DNA of 64,000 nt from Saccharibacillus qingshengii (GTDB lineage Bacteria; Bacillota; Bacilli; Paenibacillales; Paenibacillaceae). The stretch is taken from contig NZ_JAAZWC010000002.1 in NCBI RefSeq assembly GCF_013185195.1, positions 1 through 64,000 on the forward strand. Reading direction: 5' to 3'. The notes beneath the pieces were generated by a model that was not told where the DNA came from, made no database searches, and was given only the letters and a program-made list of their open reading frames with translations. Below are positions 27,690-36,987 of this stretch, piece by piece. The stretch's first letter is position 1; the number at the start of each line of letters is the position of its first letter. The translations under genes and the position numbers were made by a program.

Positions 27690-28079
27690 CTTGCCGCAAA
27701 TATCAAGATTCGATGACGGGAAAAAGTAATCCGGATTCAAAGCGCATCAGAGAAGAATTCCTTGGCTGAAAGAATTCTGCGCGGCGGCTGGACCAAAGAC
27801 CTCCCCGAGAACGCACGGCGAACGATTGAAAAAGCGAAGGACCGAAAGGTCCCGACAAGCTTTTTGGATTTCAAGTAGCCGATGCGCGAGACCGGACGGG
27901 CGTTAACCGTCTTTTTAATGAAGCGGGTTTCGTTTCCTCTCGCAAGCGCCGACAGAAGCGCCTGCCGATCGAGGTAGAAATCCGAAATGTGGGTGGCACC
28001 ACGGGAGATTCGTAAATACGGTCCCTCGTCCCTGTACTATGCGAAATATTGGCATAGACGGCGGATGAGGGACTTTTTG
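27690..28079 (+). ncRNA. T-box riboswitch, predicted tRNA-Asp specificity
   Basis: The T-box sequence lies at 27985-28005 (GGGTGGCACCACGG), followed by an intrinsic terminator (28021-28079: GTCCCTCGTCC / GGATGAGGGAC, then TTTTT). Stem I is recognisable from AGTA near 27725 and the distal loop GGCTGAAAG at 27764-27772. TCCGG (27730-27734) can pair with CTGGA (27788-27792), opening a specifier loop whose 3' side reads ACCAAAGACC; the triplet GAC at 27798-27800 is at the same place as GCT in the alaS leader (ACCGAAAGCTG). GAC is an Asp codon, and the bulge UGGC is complementary to an acceptor end with G73, as in the tRNA-Asp gene at 3452, not to tRNA-His with C73. Stem I limits are approximate. 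Confidence 0.85.
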
Positions 28080-28148
28080 ATATGCCTTAAGGCGTGTACG
28101 CCACAAAACAAACCGGCTGCTTGAGCCGGAAAGGAAGGGAAATCAATC

Positions 28149-29396
28149 ATGGATTTTCAAAAGCCGAAAGGGACACTCGATTTTTTGCCGGGCACGGTCG
28201 AAAAATGGCAGTATGTCGAAAACAAAGCGCGTGATTTGAGCAGACGGTTCAATTATCGCGAGATTCGTACCCCGATGTTCGAATATACCCAGCTGTTTCA
28301 GCGCGGGGTAGGGGAGACGACCGATATCGTCCAGAAAGAGATGTTCTCGTTCCAGGACATGGGCGGGCGCGGCATGACGCTCCGTCCAGAAGGTACGGCA
28401 GGCGTCGTGCGCGCTTATGTGGAGAACAAAGTATTCGGCGAACCGGACGTAGCCAAATTGTTCTACATCGGACCGATGTTCCGTCAGGAACGTCCGCAGG
28501 CCGGCCGCTACCGCCAGTTCCACCAATTCGGTATCGAAGCGATCGGCTCTGTCGATCCGGCAATCGATGCGGAAGTTATTGCGTTCGGCATGCAGTTCTT
28601 CGAAGATATCGGACTAAAAGGCACAAGCGTCGAGATCAATTCGGTCGGCAACGCGGCATCGCGCGCCGATTACAACGAGCGGCTGCTCGCGTTCCTGAAT
28701 CCGATGCGCGAAACGCTGTGCAAAGACTGCCAGAGCCGGATCGACCGGAATCCGCTCCGCGTGCTCGACTGCAAAGTCGATCAAGACAAATTTACGGATG
28801 CGCCGTCTATTCTGGACAGCCTGGATGAAGAAAGCCGCAGTCACTTCGAAGCGGTTCAAAGCACGCTGACGGCCATGGAGGTCCCGTATACGATCAATCC
28901 GCGTCTGGTACGCGGACTGGACTATTACACGCTGACTGCGTTCGAGTTCAAAACCGAAAGCGGGATCGGCGCGATCGATACCATCGGCGGAGGCGGACGC
29001 TACAACAAACTGGTTGCGGAAGTCGGCGGACCGGATCAACCGGGAATCGGTATGGCGATCGGCATGGAACGCCTGCAGCTGCTGCTGGCGGACCAGCAGA
29101 CGGAGATTCAGGCCGCTCCTCCGCTGGACGTGTATCTGATCGCTCTGGGCGACAAAGCCAATGCGGAGATCACCAAGCAGCTGCACAAGCTGCGCCGCCT
29201 CGGCTTCTCGGCGGAACGCGATTATCAGGGCCGCAAGATGAAAGCGCAGATGAAATCGGCCGACCGGCTGCAGGCCCGCTATACGGCCATTTTGGGAGAT
29301 GACGAACTGGAACGCGGCGAAATTGCCGTCAAGTCGATGGAAACGCGCGAACAGGTTACCGTACCGCTGGCCGATCTGGCTTCGGTATTGAAATAG
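28149..29396 (+). CDS. hisS: histidyl-tRNA synthetase
   Basis: Class II synthetase that charges tRNA-His. The 415-residue protein has the family start PKGTLDFLPG, motif 2 around RPEGTAGVVRAY and MFRQERPQAGRYRQFHQFG (residues about 80-125), the histidine motif RLVRGLDYYTLTAFEF near residue 254 and motif 3 GGGGRYNKL plus GIGMAIGMERL. It is the first gene after the T-box leader and is 30 nt from aspS. Confidence 0.98.
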   Translation: MDFQKPKGTLDFLPGTVEKWQYVENKARDLSRRFNYREIRTPMFEYTQLFQRGVGETTDIVQKEMFSFQDMGGRGMTLRPEGTAGVVRAYVENKVFGEPDVAKLFYIGPMFRQERPQAGRYRQFHQFGIEAIGSVDPAIDAEVIAFGMQFFEDIGLKGTSVEINSVGNAASRADYNERLLAFLNPMRETLCKDCQSRIDRNPLRVLDCKVDQDKFTDAPSILDSLDEESRSHFEAVQSTLTAMEVPYTINPRLVRGLDYYTLTAFEFKTESGIGAIDTIGGGGRYNKLVAEVGGPDQPGIGMAIGMERLQLLLADQQTEIQAAPPLDVYLIALGDKANAEITKQLHKLRRLGFSAERDYQGRKMKAQMKSADRLQARYTAILGDDELERGEIAVKSMETREQVTVPLADLASVLK

Positions 29397-29426
29397 CAGA
29401 CTTTTACTACAAAGGAGAATGAACTT

Positions 29427-31229
29427 ATGATGCTCAGGACTCATCACTGCGGACAGATTACATCCGCGCAAATCGGAGAAACGGTTACATTGAACGGCTG
29501 GGTGCAGACCCGCCGCGACCTCGGAGGCGTTCTCTTTATCGACCTGCGGGACCGCAGCGGAATCGTACAGGCGGTCTTCAATCCGGCGTATTCGGGAGAA
29601 GCTCTGCAAACGGCGGAACGCGTACGTACCGAATACGTGCTGGCTGTCAAAGGAACGGTAGTCAAGCGCGAAGAAGACACGATCAACAAAAACCTGCCGA
29701 CCGGCGAACTTGAAGTGCGCGTTACCGAAATCGAAGTGTTGAACGCGGCCAAAACGACTCCGTTCTTTATTGAAGACGGTATCGAAGTCGACGAAGCGCT
29801 GCGCCTGAAATACCGGTATCTGGATCTTCGCCGTCCGGAAATGCAGAAGACGCTGATGCTGCGTTCGCAGTCCGCGAAAATCTTCCGCAACCACCTCGAC
29901 GAGCAGGGCTTCGTGGAAGTCGAAACGCCGATCCTGACCAAAAGCACGCCGGAAGGCGCCCGCGATTACTTGGTGCCGAGCCGTGTGCATGAAGGCGAAT
30001 TCTTCGCACTGCCGCAGTCGCCGCAGATCTTCAAACAGCTGTTGATGGTCAGCGGAATCGAACGCTATTATCAAATGGCCCGCTGTTTCCGCGATGAAGA
30101 CCTTCGGGCCGACCGCCAGCCGGAATTCACCCAGGTCGACCTTGAGATGTCGTTCGTCTCCCGCGACGACATTCTCGGCCTGATCGAAGAGCTGATGGCG
30201 AAACTGTTCCGCGAAACGATCGGCGTCGAAGTTCAGCTTCCGTTCCAGCGTCTGACGCACGCGGAAGCGATGTCCAGATACGGTTCGGACAAACCGGATC
30301 TGCGTTTCGGTATGGAGCTTGTCGATGTCGGCGACATCGTGGAGACAAGCGGCGTAAAAGTATTCGCTTCCGTCGTTTCGAGCGGCGGGCAGGTTAAAGT
30401 GCTGAACGCCAAAGGCTGCGGTACGTGGCCCCGCAAAGAAATCGATGATCTCGGCCCTTACGCGGCCCGCTACGGCGCGAAAGGACTGGCCTGGATTCAG
30501 GTCAAGGAAGACGGCTTCAAAGGCCCGATCGTCAAGTTCATGACCGAAGAAGAGATCGAAGCGCTGCGCGAACGTACGGGCGCGGAAGTCGGCGACCTTC
30601 TGCTGTTCTCGGCCGACAAGAAAAAGGTAGTGGCCGATGTCCTGGGCGCCCTTCGTTTGAAGATCGGCCGTCAATTGGGCCTGATCGACGACAGCGTCTA
30701 CAAATTCGCCTGGGTTCTCGACTTCCCGCTGCTCAGCTACGACGAAGACGAAAAGCGCTACGTGGCAGAACACCATCCGTTCACCCGCCCTCTGGCGGAA
30801 GACCTGGAACTGTTCGAGACCGATCCGGGTGCGGTTCGTGCCCAAGCTTACGACCTTGTGCTGAACGGCTACGAAGTCGGCGGCGGTTCGATGCGGATCT
30901 TCGAGCATGATCTGCAGCAGAGAATGTTCAAGCTGCTGGGCATTTCCGAAGAAACGGCGCAGGAGCAGTTCGGCTACCTGCTGGACGCGTTCCAGTACGG
31001 CACGCCTCCGCACGGCGGCTTCGCATTCGGTTTCGACCGTCTGGTTATGCTGCTGACGCAGCGCACCAACCTGCGCGAGACGATTGCTTTCCCGAAAACG
31101 GCAAGTGCGACCGACCTGCTGATGAACGCCCCGGCACCTGTCGACAAAGGCCAACTGGACGACCTGCATATCAAGCTTGCTCCGAAGCCGGCCAAAAAGC
31201 CGGCGGCGACCGAAGGCGAACAAGCCTAA
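29427..31229 (+). CDS. aspS: aspartyl-tRNA synthetase
   Basis: Bacterial-type AspRS of 600 residues: N-terminal OB-fold anticodon domain ([19 protein letters not shown]), class II motif 2 ([16 protein letters not shown], near residue 218), the GAD insertion domain in the middle, and motif 3 ([10 protein letters not shown] near 532). The genome's tRNA-Asn route is not visible, so discriminating versus non-discriminating activity is open. The hisS-aspS pair is under a leader that appears to sense tRNA-Asp. Confidence 0.98.
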   Translation: MMLRTHHCGQITSAQIGETVTLNGWVQTRRDLGGVLFIDLRDRSGIVQAVFNPAYSGEALQTAERVRTEYVLAVKGTVVKREEDTINKNLPTGELEVRVTEIEVLNAAKTTPFFIEDGIEVDEALRLKYRYLDLRRPEMQKTLMLRSQSAKIFRNHLDEQGFVEVETPILTKSTPEGARDYLVPSRVHEGEFFALPQSPQIFKQLLMVSGIERYYQMARCFRDEDLRADRQPEFTQVDLEMSFVSRDDILGLIEELMAKLFRETIGVEVQLPFQRLTHAEAMSRYGSDKPDLRFGMELVDVGDIVETSGVKVFASVVSSGGQVKVLNAKGCGTWPRKEIDDLGPYAARYGAKGLAWIQVKEDGFKGPIVKFMTEEEIEALRERTGAEVGDLLLFSADKKKVVADVLGALRLKIGRQLGLIDDSVYKFAWVLDFPLLSYDEDEKRYVAEHHPFTRPLAEDLELFETDPGAVRAQAYDLVLNGYEVGGGSMRIFEHDLQQRMFKLLGISEETAQEQFGYLLDAFQYGTPPHGGFAFGFDRLVMLLTQRTNLRETIAFPKTASATDLLMNAPAPVDKGQLDDLHIKLAPKPAKKPAATEGEQA

Positions 31230-31246
31230 ACCCACGAAGACAGAAG

Positions 31247-31282
31247 AGGCAGCCGGCCGAGTCCGGCGTGCCTTTTCCTTTT
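31247..31282 (+). terminator. terminator after aspS
   Basis: GGCAGCCGG and CCGGCGTGCC pair, followed by TTTTCCTTTT. Confidence 0.7.
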
Positions 31283-31340
31283 GCCGGGACCGGACTGCCG
31301 GATACCCTGACTTCAATTCAAGACCGAGGAGGTTATTTCC

Positions 31341-32108
31341 ATGCTGCATGCTTTTTCCAGAACGGAACTTGCGATTGGCCCCGCAGGACTCGAAGTGCTT
31401 AAAAACAGCACCGTAGCGGTACTGGGTATCGGCGGCGTCGGCGCGATGGCTGCCGAGGCGCTTGCCCGCTCGGGCGTCGGCACCCTGATCCTGATCGACA
31501 AAGACGTCGTGGACATCACGAATATCAACCGCCAGATCCATGCCCTGACCACTACGGTCGGACAGCAAAAAACCGAGCTGATGGCGGAGCGCGTCAAACT
31601 GATCAATCCGGAGATCAACACGATCGTACTGAATATGTTCTACACGGAAGAAACGTACGAGCAGCTGTTCGAACACAAGATCGATTATGTAGTGGATGCT
31701 TCCGATACGATTATCTACAAGGTGCATATTATCAAGGAGTGTCTGGAACGCGATATTCCGATCATTTCCAGCATGGGCGCGGCCAACAAAATGGATCCGT
31801 CGAGATTCCAGGTTGCCGACATCTCCAAAACGAAGATGGATCCGATCGCACGGATTATCCGCAAAAAGCTGCGCAAAGAAAACGGCATCAAAAAAGGCGT
31901 GAAAGTCGTGTTCTCGACCGAGAAGCCGCTTAAGCCGCGGGCGGACGTGACGGAGCAGATCGCTCCGGCCGGTGCCAAGATTCGCAAAGCGAAGCAGCCT
32001 CCGGCCAGCAACGCTTTCGTTCCGCCGGTCGCCGGCCTGATTATGGTCAGCGAAGTCATCAAGGACCTGCTGAGTCTCGGCGGCCAGCCGCTGCCCGAGC
32101 AGGAATAA
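31341..32108 (+). CDS. tcdA: tRNA threonylcarbamoyladenosine dehydratase TcdA
   Basis: TcdA cyclises t6A37 to ct6A in tRNAs reading ANN codons. The 255-residue E1-like (ThiF/MoeB) protein has the nucleotide loop GIGGVGAMAAEALARSG near residue 33, the LIDKDVVDITNINRQ segment, and SMGAANKMDP with VFSTE further on. It lacks a second domain, as usual for TcdA (YgdL/YrvM). AGGAGG precedes the ATG. It follows hisS-aspS as in Bacillus. Confidence 0.93.
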   Translation: MLHAFSRTELAIGPAGLEVLKNSTVAVLGIGGVGAMAAEALARSGVGTLILIDKDVVDITNINRQIHALTTTVGQQKTELMAERVKLINPEINTIVLNMFYTEETYEQLFEHKIDYVVDASDTIIYKVHIIKECLERDIPIISSMGAANKMDPSRFQVADISKTKMDPIARIIRKKLRKENGIKKGVKVVFSTEKPLKPRADVTEQIAPAGAKIRKAKQPPASNAFVPPVAGLIMVSEVIKDLLSLGGQPLPEQE

Positions 32109-32124
32109 TCGCATACGCGATCCG

Positions 32125-32157
32125 AGCGCCTCTTCCCAAGCGGAAGCGGCGCTTTTT
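32125..32157 (+). terminator. terminator after tcdA
   Basis: AGCGCC-TCTTCC and GGAAGC-GGCGCT pair, followed by TTTTT. Confidence 0.8.
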
Positions 32158-32340
32158 GGCGCTGCGGAAAATAAGGGAGGTCGTTTGCGCGGGAATGTGC
32201 TATGCTGGTAGTCCTTTTGCTTTTTCGCCAACGGAATTTACGGAAGCGAGAACGCCAATTGATTTCGGCATTTTGTGCGGCTGAGTTCGCCGGTTCGCAA
32301 GAACCCCTGTACAAAATGCTCATCTTAGGAGGTAACTGAA

Positions 32341-34536
32341 GTGAGTGAGAACGTTCAAAGTGCCTATCAAGAAGAGCAAAACAAGCTGGATTCCGTTCTC
32401 GGAGAGATCGAAACCCAGCTTGCGCGCCTTCGGGCCGTGCCGGTCTATACCGGGCACGACTTTACCGAGCAGGTGCTCGAAGCGGGACGCGAAGAGCGCC
32501 GCCAGCGGCTGGCCAAATCGGAACCTGAGCCGTATTTCGGACGGATGGATTTTGAAGAAGAAGGAAAAGACGTGCCGGCTCCGCTGTATATCGGCAAAAC
32601 GGGACTCGACGGACGCGATCCCGGCAGCCTGCCGATTGTCGTCGATTGGCGGGCGCCTGTCGCAAGTTTGTTCTATTCGTTTACCGGAGGCGAAGAGAAA
32701 GTCGAATACGAAGCGCCCGAAGGCATCATCGGCGGTTCCGTGCATCTCAAACGCAATATTATGGTCCGCCGGTCCGAGCTTGAGCGCGTAGTCGATACGT
32801 ATACCCGCGGCGGCGAAGAACCGGCCGTCTCGGACGAGTTCCTGCTGTACCGGTTGGGCGAGAACAAAGACAACCGTCTGCGCGATATCGTCTCGACGAT
32901 TCAGGCCGAGCAGGATCGGATCATCCGGGCGGAGAAAAACAAAGCGCTGATTATTCAGGGCGTCGCGGGCAGCGGAAAAACGACCGTCGCGCTGCACCGG
33001 CTCGCTTTTCTGCTGTATCAGTACAAAGAACAGGTATCGGCGGAGAAAATGATTATTTTCGCGCCGAACGGCATGTTCCTCGACTATATCTCCGGCGTTC
33101 TGCCGGAACTCGGCGTCGGCGATATCCAGCAGCGGACCTTTACCGATTGGGCCGTCAAGCAGCTTGAAGCGGAGTCCATGCTGGCCGATCCGGCGGAAAC
33201 GCTGGACTTCTGGTTCGGCCGTGCCGCAGGCGAAGCGCCGGGCGACGATGCGCCGGGGCGCTTCAAAGGATCGGACGCATTCAAAGACATGCTGGACGCC
33301 GCAGCTTCCGCACTTGAAGTATCCGGGGCTCCGGAACTTGAGTTCTCTCCGTGGGAAGACAAAATTCTGCCGTACGAAACGATTCTGCACTGGTACGCGG
33401 AAGAGTATAAGCATTACTCGGCGGCCGGCCGTAAAGAGCGCGTGCTGGCAAGAATTCACCGCTGGATCGAAATGGAACTGAAGCCGGTCAAGCCGGAAGT
33501 CAAACGCAAGGAGTTCAAAAAGAAAGTTGCCCAGCGCGAAAAAGCGTACGCGAAAAAGTGGCCGGATTTCAGTCCGCTCACCCTGTACAAACAGATCTTT
33601 GGCGCAGCCAAAGATTCACGGGGCATTCTGCCGCTGGAGCTGTTCGAAGCCATCCCGGCTTCGGTGCTCAAGTCGACACGCAAAGACCTCAAAGAAAGCC
33701 GGATTCGCGAAGAAGATCTGCCAGCGCTGCTGTATCTGCATCTGCTGCTGAACGGAATCGAAGGAGCCGAACGGTTCGATCATATCGTCATCGATGAAGC
33801 GCAGGATTTCTCGCCGCTGCAGGTATCGGTGCTCGACCGTTTCGTCCGCGGACATTCGTTTACTATTCTCGGCGACCTGTCGCAGGGCATACATGCCTAC
33901 AAAGGGGTTCACGCCTGGGAAGAAATGAGCGGGCTGTTCGGCGAACAGGAAACGTCTTATCATGCGCTGACCCGAAGCTACCGGTCGACTCTCGAGATCA
34001 TCGGTTTTGCCAACACGATTCTGTCGGGCGGCGTACCGAACGCGATCCAGGCGGTGCCGGTCTTCCGAAGCGGAGACAAAGTGCGGAAGATCGATTTCGG
34101 CCTTGAATCCACACCGGTAAACGGAAACGCGGAGGAAAGTGCCGGTGCCGCAGCGTCGGCCCGTGCGCTGCGGGCGCTCTGGGGCAGGGAACACAAAACG
34201 GTGTCGCTGCTGACAAGAACGCAGGAGCAGGCCCAGACGCTGTATGAAGCGCTGAAACCGGAATTCCCGGAGCTGCATGTGATCGACGGAAATATGACAC
34301 AGTACGAAGGCGGACTGTCCGTGCTGCCGCTGCATTTGTCCAAAGGACTGGAGTTCGACGCGGTCGTGATTGCGGATGCGGGGCGAAGAAACTACGGCGA
34401 AACGGAATGGGATGCCAAAATGCTGTACGTCGGCTGTACGCGGGCCCTGCACGAGTTGTGGGTACTGCACGGCGGAGAGACGGCGGCGTTTCTCGATCCG
34501 TCCGGCGAATGGAGCGAAAACGGCTGGCCGGAATGA
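32341..34536 (+). CDS. helD: RNA polymerase recycling ATPase HelD (UvrD-like)
   Basis: HelD removes stalled RNA polymerase from DNA using ATP. The 731-residue protein starts with the N-terminal coiled-coil arm (EEQNKLDSVLGEIETQL, residues 9-30) that probes the polymerase secondary channel, then superfamily 1 motor motifs: Walker A GVAGSGKTT near residue 206, VIDEAQDFS near 483, LTRSYRST near 542, and HLSKGLEFDAVV near 663. GTG 32341 follows TAGGAGG. A long leader of about 100 nt lies after a possible extended -10 (TGCTATGCT near 32200). Its place between tcdA and rarA differs from Bacillus. Confidence 0.92.
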   Translation: MSENVQSAYQEEQNKLDSVLGEIETQLARLRAVPVYTGHDFTEQVLEAGREERRQRLAKSEPEPYFGRMDFEEEGKDVPAPLYIGKTGLDGRDPGSLPIVVDWRAPVASLFYSFTGGEEKVEYEAPEGIIGGSVHLKRNIMVRRSELERVVDTYTRGGEEPAVSDEFLLYRLGENKDNRLRDIVSTIQAEQDRIIRAEKNKALIIQGVAGSGKTTVALHRLAFLLYQYKEQVSAEKMIIFAPNGMFLDYISGVLPELGVGDIQQRTFTDWAVKQLEAESMLADPAETLDFWFGRAAGEAPGDDAPGRFKGSDAFKDMLDAAASALEVSGAPELEFSPWEDKILPYETILHWYAEEYKHYSAAGRKERVLARIHRWIEMELKPVKPEVKRKEFKKKVAQREKAYAKKWPDFSPLTLYKQIFGAAKDSRGILPLELFEAIPASVLKSTRKDLKESRIREEDLPALLYLHLLLNGIEGAERFDHIVIDEAQDFSPLQVSVLDRFVRGHSFTILGDLSQGIHAYKGVHAWEEMSGLFGEQETSYHALTRSYRSTLEIIGFANTILSGGVPNAIQAVPVFRSGDKVRKIDFGLESTPVNGNAEESAGAAASARALRALWGREHKTVSLLTRTQEQAQTLYEALKPEFPELHVIDGNMTQYEGGLSVLPLHLSKGLEFDAVVIADAGRRNYGETEWDAKMLYVGCTRALHELWVLHGGETAAFLDPSGEWSENGWPE

Positions 34537-34562
34537 ATCCCGCGCCATCATTCGCTGCATGA

Positions 34563-34895
34563 CAAAAAAGGACGGCATTCTGCTGTCCTTCAGGTTGTCG
34601 AGAAAGTCCTATTCGTTGTAGAAGCTCGTCGGCTGCGGGAGAAATTCGTTAGCGGATGCTTACGATGTGCCTTTCTTCGAAAGACTTTAGGTCGCGTGTT
34701 GAAATCGGGGAAAAGGATTGAAATTTAGCAGAATTTCCCCGATTAACGGTGCAAGTTCATATCCCGATTTTGGATGAACTTGCACCACAAAGGCGAACAC
34801 TGTCGTTCCTACACTGAATTTCTCCCTTCGCCTCCTCGCTTCTCTCGGAATCAGACTTTCTCGACACGTTGGACGGCATTCTGCCGTCCTTTTTT
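34563..34895. repeat. 333-bp nested inverted repeat, family copy A
   Basis: The whole gap between convergent helD and the diguanylate cyclase gene is an imperfect palindrome. Its ends are mirror copies: AAAAAAGGACGGCA at 34563 and TGCCGTCC-TTTTTT at 34882-34895, each with its own small hairpin. Inside, TGTCGAGAAAGTC (34597-34609) pairs with GACTTTCTCGACA (34854-34866), and GGGAGAAATTC (34638-34648) with GAATTTCTCCC (34816-34826). The centre holds two perfect hairpins, 34703-34744 (AATCGGGGAAA stem) and 34748-34786 (GGTGCAAGTTCAT stem). Segments 34690-34722 and 34788-34810 match the element at 54022-54136. Confidence 0.85.
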
Positions 34896-34963
34896 GCGTA
34901 CTTATCGATAACGAAGACTCTTGGGCAAAGCCCGGAGATCTCGCTCCGCCTACCTGTTCCCGC

Positions 34964-36769
34964 TTAGGCCGAGTCGTTCAGGTCCTGAGTGTCCGTGCAG
35001 ACCCGGTTGCGGCCCAGGGCTTTGGCCCGGTACAGCGCCGAGTCGGCACTGCGGATCAATTCTTGGGACGGCTGTCCAGAATGAAGCTGCGCAACGCCGA
35101 AGCTTGCGGTCACGACATACTCCGGCGACGGCGAATCGAATTCGATTAACCGGCAGAGCCTGTCGGCGACGGCAGCCGCTTCTTCGAGCTGCGTATCCGG
35201 CAGCAGTACCGCGAATTCTTCGCCGCCGAACCGGAACGGCAGATCGCCGAAGCGGCAGTAGGCCTGCAGCAGCAGGGAGATATGCTTCAATACCGCATCG
35301 CCTTCCTGGTGCCCGCGGGTATCATTGAACTGCTTGAAGCGGTCGACATCCAGCATAATCAGACAAAGGGGCCGCGGCCGCCCGGCATCGGCGCAGGACT
35401 CTTGTTCCAAACGTCCAAGCACATTCTCGAAATGACGGCGGTTCCATAATCCGGTCAAACCGTCCCGCATCGCAAGGGATTGGATCCGGTCGGTCTGCCG
35501 GGCATTTTCGATTGCCGTTACGATCATCGGCGCAAGTTTTTCCAACCTCTGCTTTTTGATAGCGGTAAAAAATCCGGGCTCGAGAGACAGAAGCGTCAGA
35601 ATGCCGACGATCCGCGCTTCTTTTTTGAGCAGCACATGGACGGAAGAACGGAATCCTTCTTCGTGCAGACGGTCGGCAAGCTCTCCGGGTGGACGTTTCC
35701 TGTGCCAGTCTTCGTACAGCAGGGAGGTGCCGCTTTGGACCAGCTCGCGCAGTTCGTGCCGCTCGTTGGGCAGCAGCGTCTCCTTGAGATTGAGACGTTC
35801 GTTTTGAAGGACCGCTTTGAAGGAAAAGCGCTTATCGGGATTTTGCATAATCAGGCTGATCTTGTCGCACTGAACGAGCTGGCGCATATGCAGAAGCGTT
35901 TCCCGGTAGACATCTTGAACGGAGTCCGCCCGATTCAGGGCATCGATCATCTTGTAGGTTTCTTCGAGCTTTTCGCTTTCTCTGCGCATATCCTGGCCCA
36001 TCCGGTGAAACGCATTTACAAGACGTCCCAGTTCACCGGTAGAAGTATAACTTGAAATTCCGGTCTGACTGCCTTCGTAGGATGAAATCGCGCGGTCCAG
36101 CTCGGTCAGCGGATGGACCAGTCGTTTGATATTTTTGACGATAAAATAAATGTACAGGGCGAGAGCCAACAGCGCGACGGCGGCGGTCAGCGCAAGCGTC
36201 AGCGTAATCAGCCGCAGCAGCCTGCCGCGCTCGAACGTCCGCTGTACGGAAATGAGTTCCGACAAGTCGTCAAACTTGGTGTTCAGCTCGAAGAAAAATT
36301 GTTCGCCGTCCTGCATGTCCGCTCGTCCGAGCGATGAGCCGACTTCCGCCAAATTCGGGAGCGGCCGATCGTAAGCGGACTGAAGAAGCTTCGCATCGGC
36401 AAGCACCGACTTGATATCCGAAGAAAATCCGGCGGTGAGCGGAATATTGGTTTCCAGGATGCGTATAATCCGCTCGTAGTCCGCGGTTCCCCGTTCATAG
36501 GAAGCCAGCAGCGATTCTTCGCCGGTCAAAATGAACCCCCGTCTTCCGTTTTCCTGCTCCACCAGCGCTTTTTCCAGCAGATCGAGATTTTCGGTCAAAA
36601 AAGCCAGGTCGCGTACCTGCAGGTAGCTGGTCTTGATAAAATGGTTTTGCAGCAGATAGCCGCCGCTGAGCAGCAGAGCAAATACCGCGAAGAAAACAAG
36701 GCTGAAACGGATCAGCAGCGTGCCCAGCTTTGTTTCGTTTTCATGCCGGAAAAATCCGCGCAGTCTCAT
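34964..36769 (-). CDS. membrane diguanylate cyclase, CHASE3-HAMP-GAF-GGDEF
   Basis: This sensor makes the second messenger c-di-GMP. The 601-residue protein has TM1 (about 22-42), an extracellular helical CHASE3-like sensor with ENGRRGFILTGEE (near 68-80), TM2 (about 178-202), a HAMP-like linker, a GAF-like domain (about 265-420) and a GGDEF domain ending the protein. The active site is FGGEEF near 513-518, and an RFGD five residues upstream is an intact inhibitory I-site, so product inhibition is expected. ATG 36769 has AAGGAG 8 nt upstream. The input signal is unknown. It converges on helD and diverges from rarA. Confidence 0.9.
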   Translation of the reverse strand: MRLRGFFRHENETKLGTLLIRFSLVFFAVFALLLSGGYLLQNHFIKTSYLQVRDLAFLTENLDLLEKALVEQENGRRGFILTGEESLLASYERGTADYERIIRILETNIPLTAGFSSDIKSVLADAKLLQSAYDRPLPNLAEVGSSLGRADMQDGEQFFFELNTKFDDLSELISVQRTFERGRLLRLITLTLALTAAVALLALALYIYFIVKNIKRLVHPLTELDRAISSYEGSQTGISSYTSTGELGRLVNAFHRMGQDMRRESEKLEETYKMIDALNRADSVQDVYRETLLHMRQLVQCDKISLIMQNPDKRFSFKAVLQNERLNLKETLLPNERHELRELVQSGTSLLYEDWHRKRPPGELADRLHEEGFRSSVHVLLKKEARIVGILTLLSLEPGFFTAIKKQRLEKLAPMIVTAIENARQTDRIQSLAMRDGLTGLWNRRHFENVLGRLEQESCADAGRPRPLCLIMLDVDRFKQFNDTRGHQEGDAVLKHISLLLQAYCRFGDLPFRFGGEEFAVLLPDTQLEEAAAVADRLCRLIEFDSPSPEYVVTASFGVAQLHSGQPSQELIRSADSALYRAKALGRNRVCTDTQDLNDSA

Positions 36770-36935
36770 CCGCAGCACTCCTTCTTCTCGGTTCAAACGC
36801 CGTATCCGGCGGGATTCCGTTTATTATTCGGGGGTTAGACCTTTTCTTTATCGACAAAAACCGGCAAAGTCATAAGAGGCGGAGGGAGTGGTTTTTTGGG
36901 GCTCCATATTCTTTGGTCGGAACCGTGCCGCGTAT

Positions 36936-36964
36936 TTGCGTTCCACCGCGCCTCCCTCTATATT
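36936..36964 (+). promoter_or_regulatory. candidate rarA promoter
   Basis: TTGCGT (36936-36941), 17-nt spacer, TATATT (36959-36964), 24 nt before the rarA start. Confidence 0.6.
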
Positions 36965-36987
36965 GAATAAAGTAATGAAAGGACGTG

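Noticed and set aside
28614-32231. A 1205-codon open frame antisense to hisS, aspS and tcdA
   Set aside because: It runs opposite three certain genes, has no ribosome binding site and no recognisable domain. GC-rich third positions of the real genes remove stop codons on the other strand.
36770-36987. A possible 6S or SRP RNA gene between the diguanylate cyclase and rarA
   Set aside because: GGAGGGAG / CTCCCTC ends can pair, and 6S RNA lies near tcdA in Bacillus, but I could not find the conserved central bubble or SRP loop.
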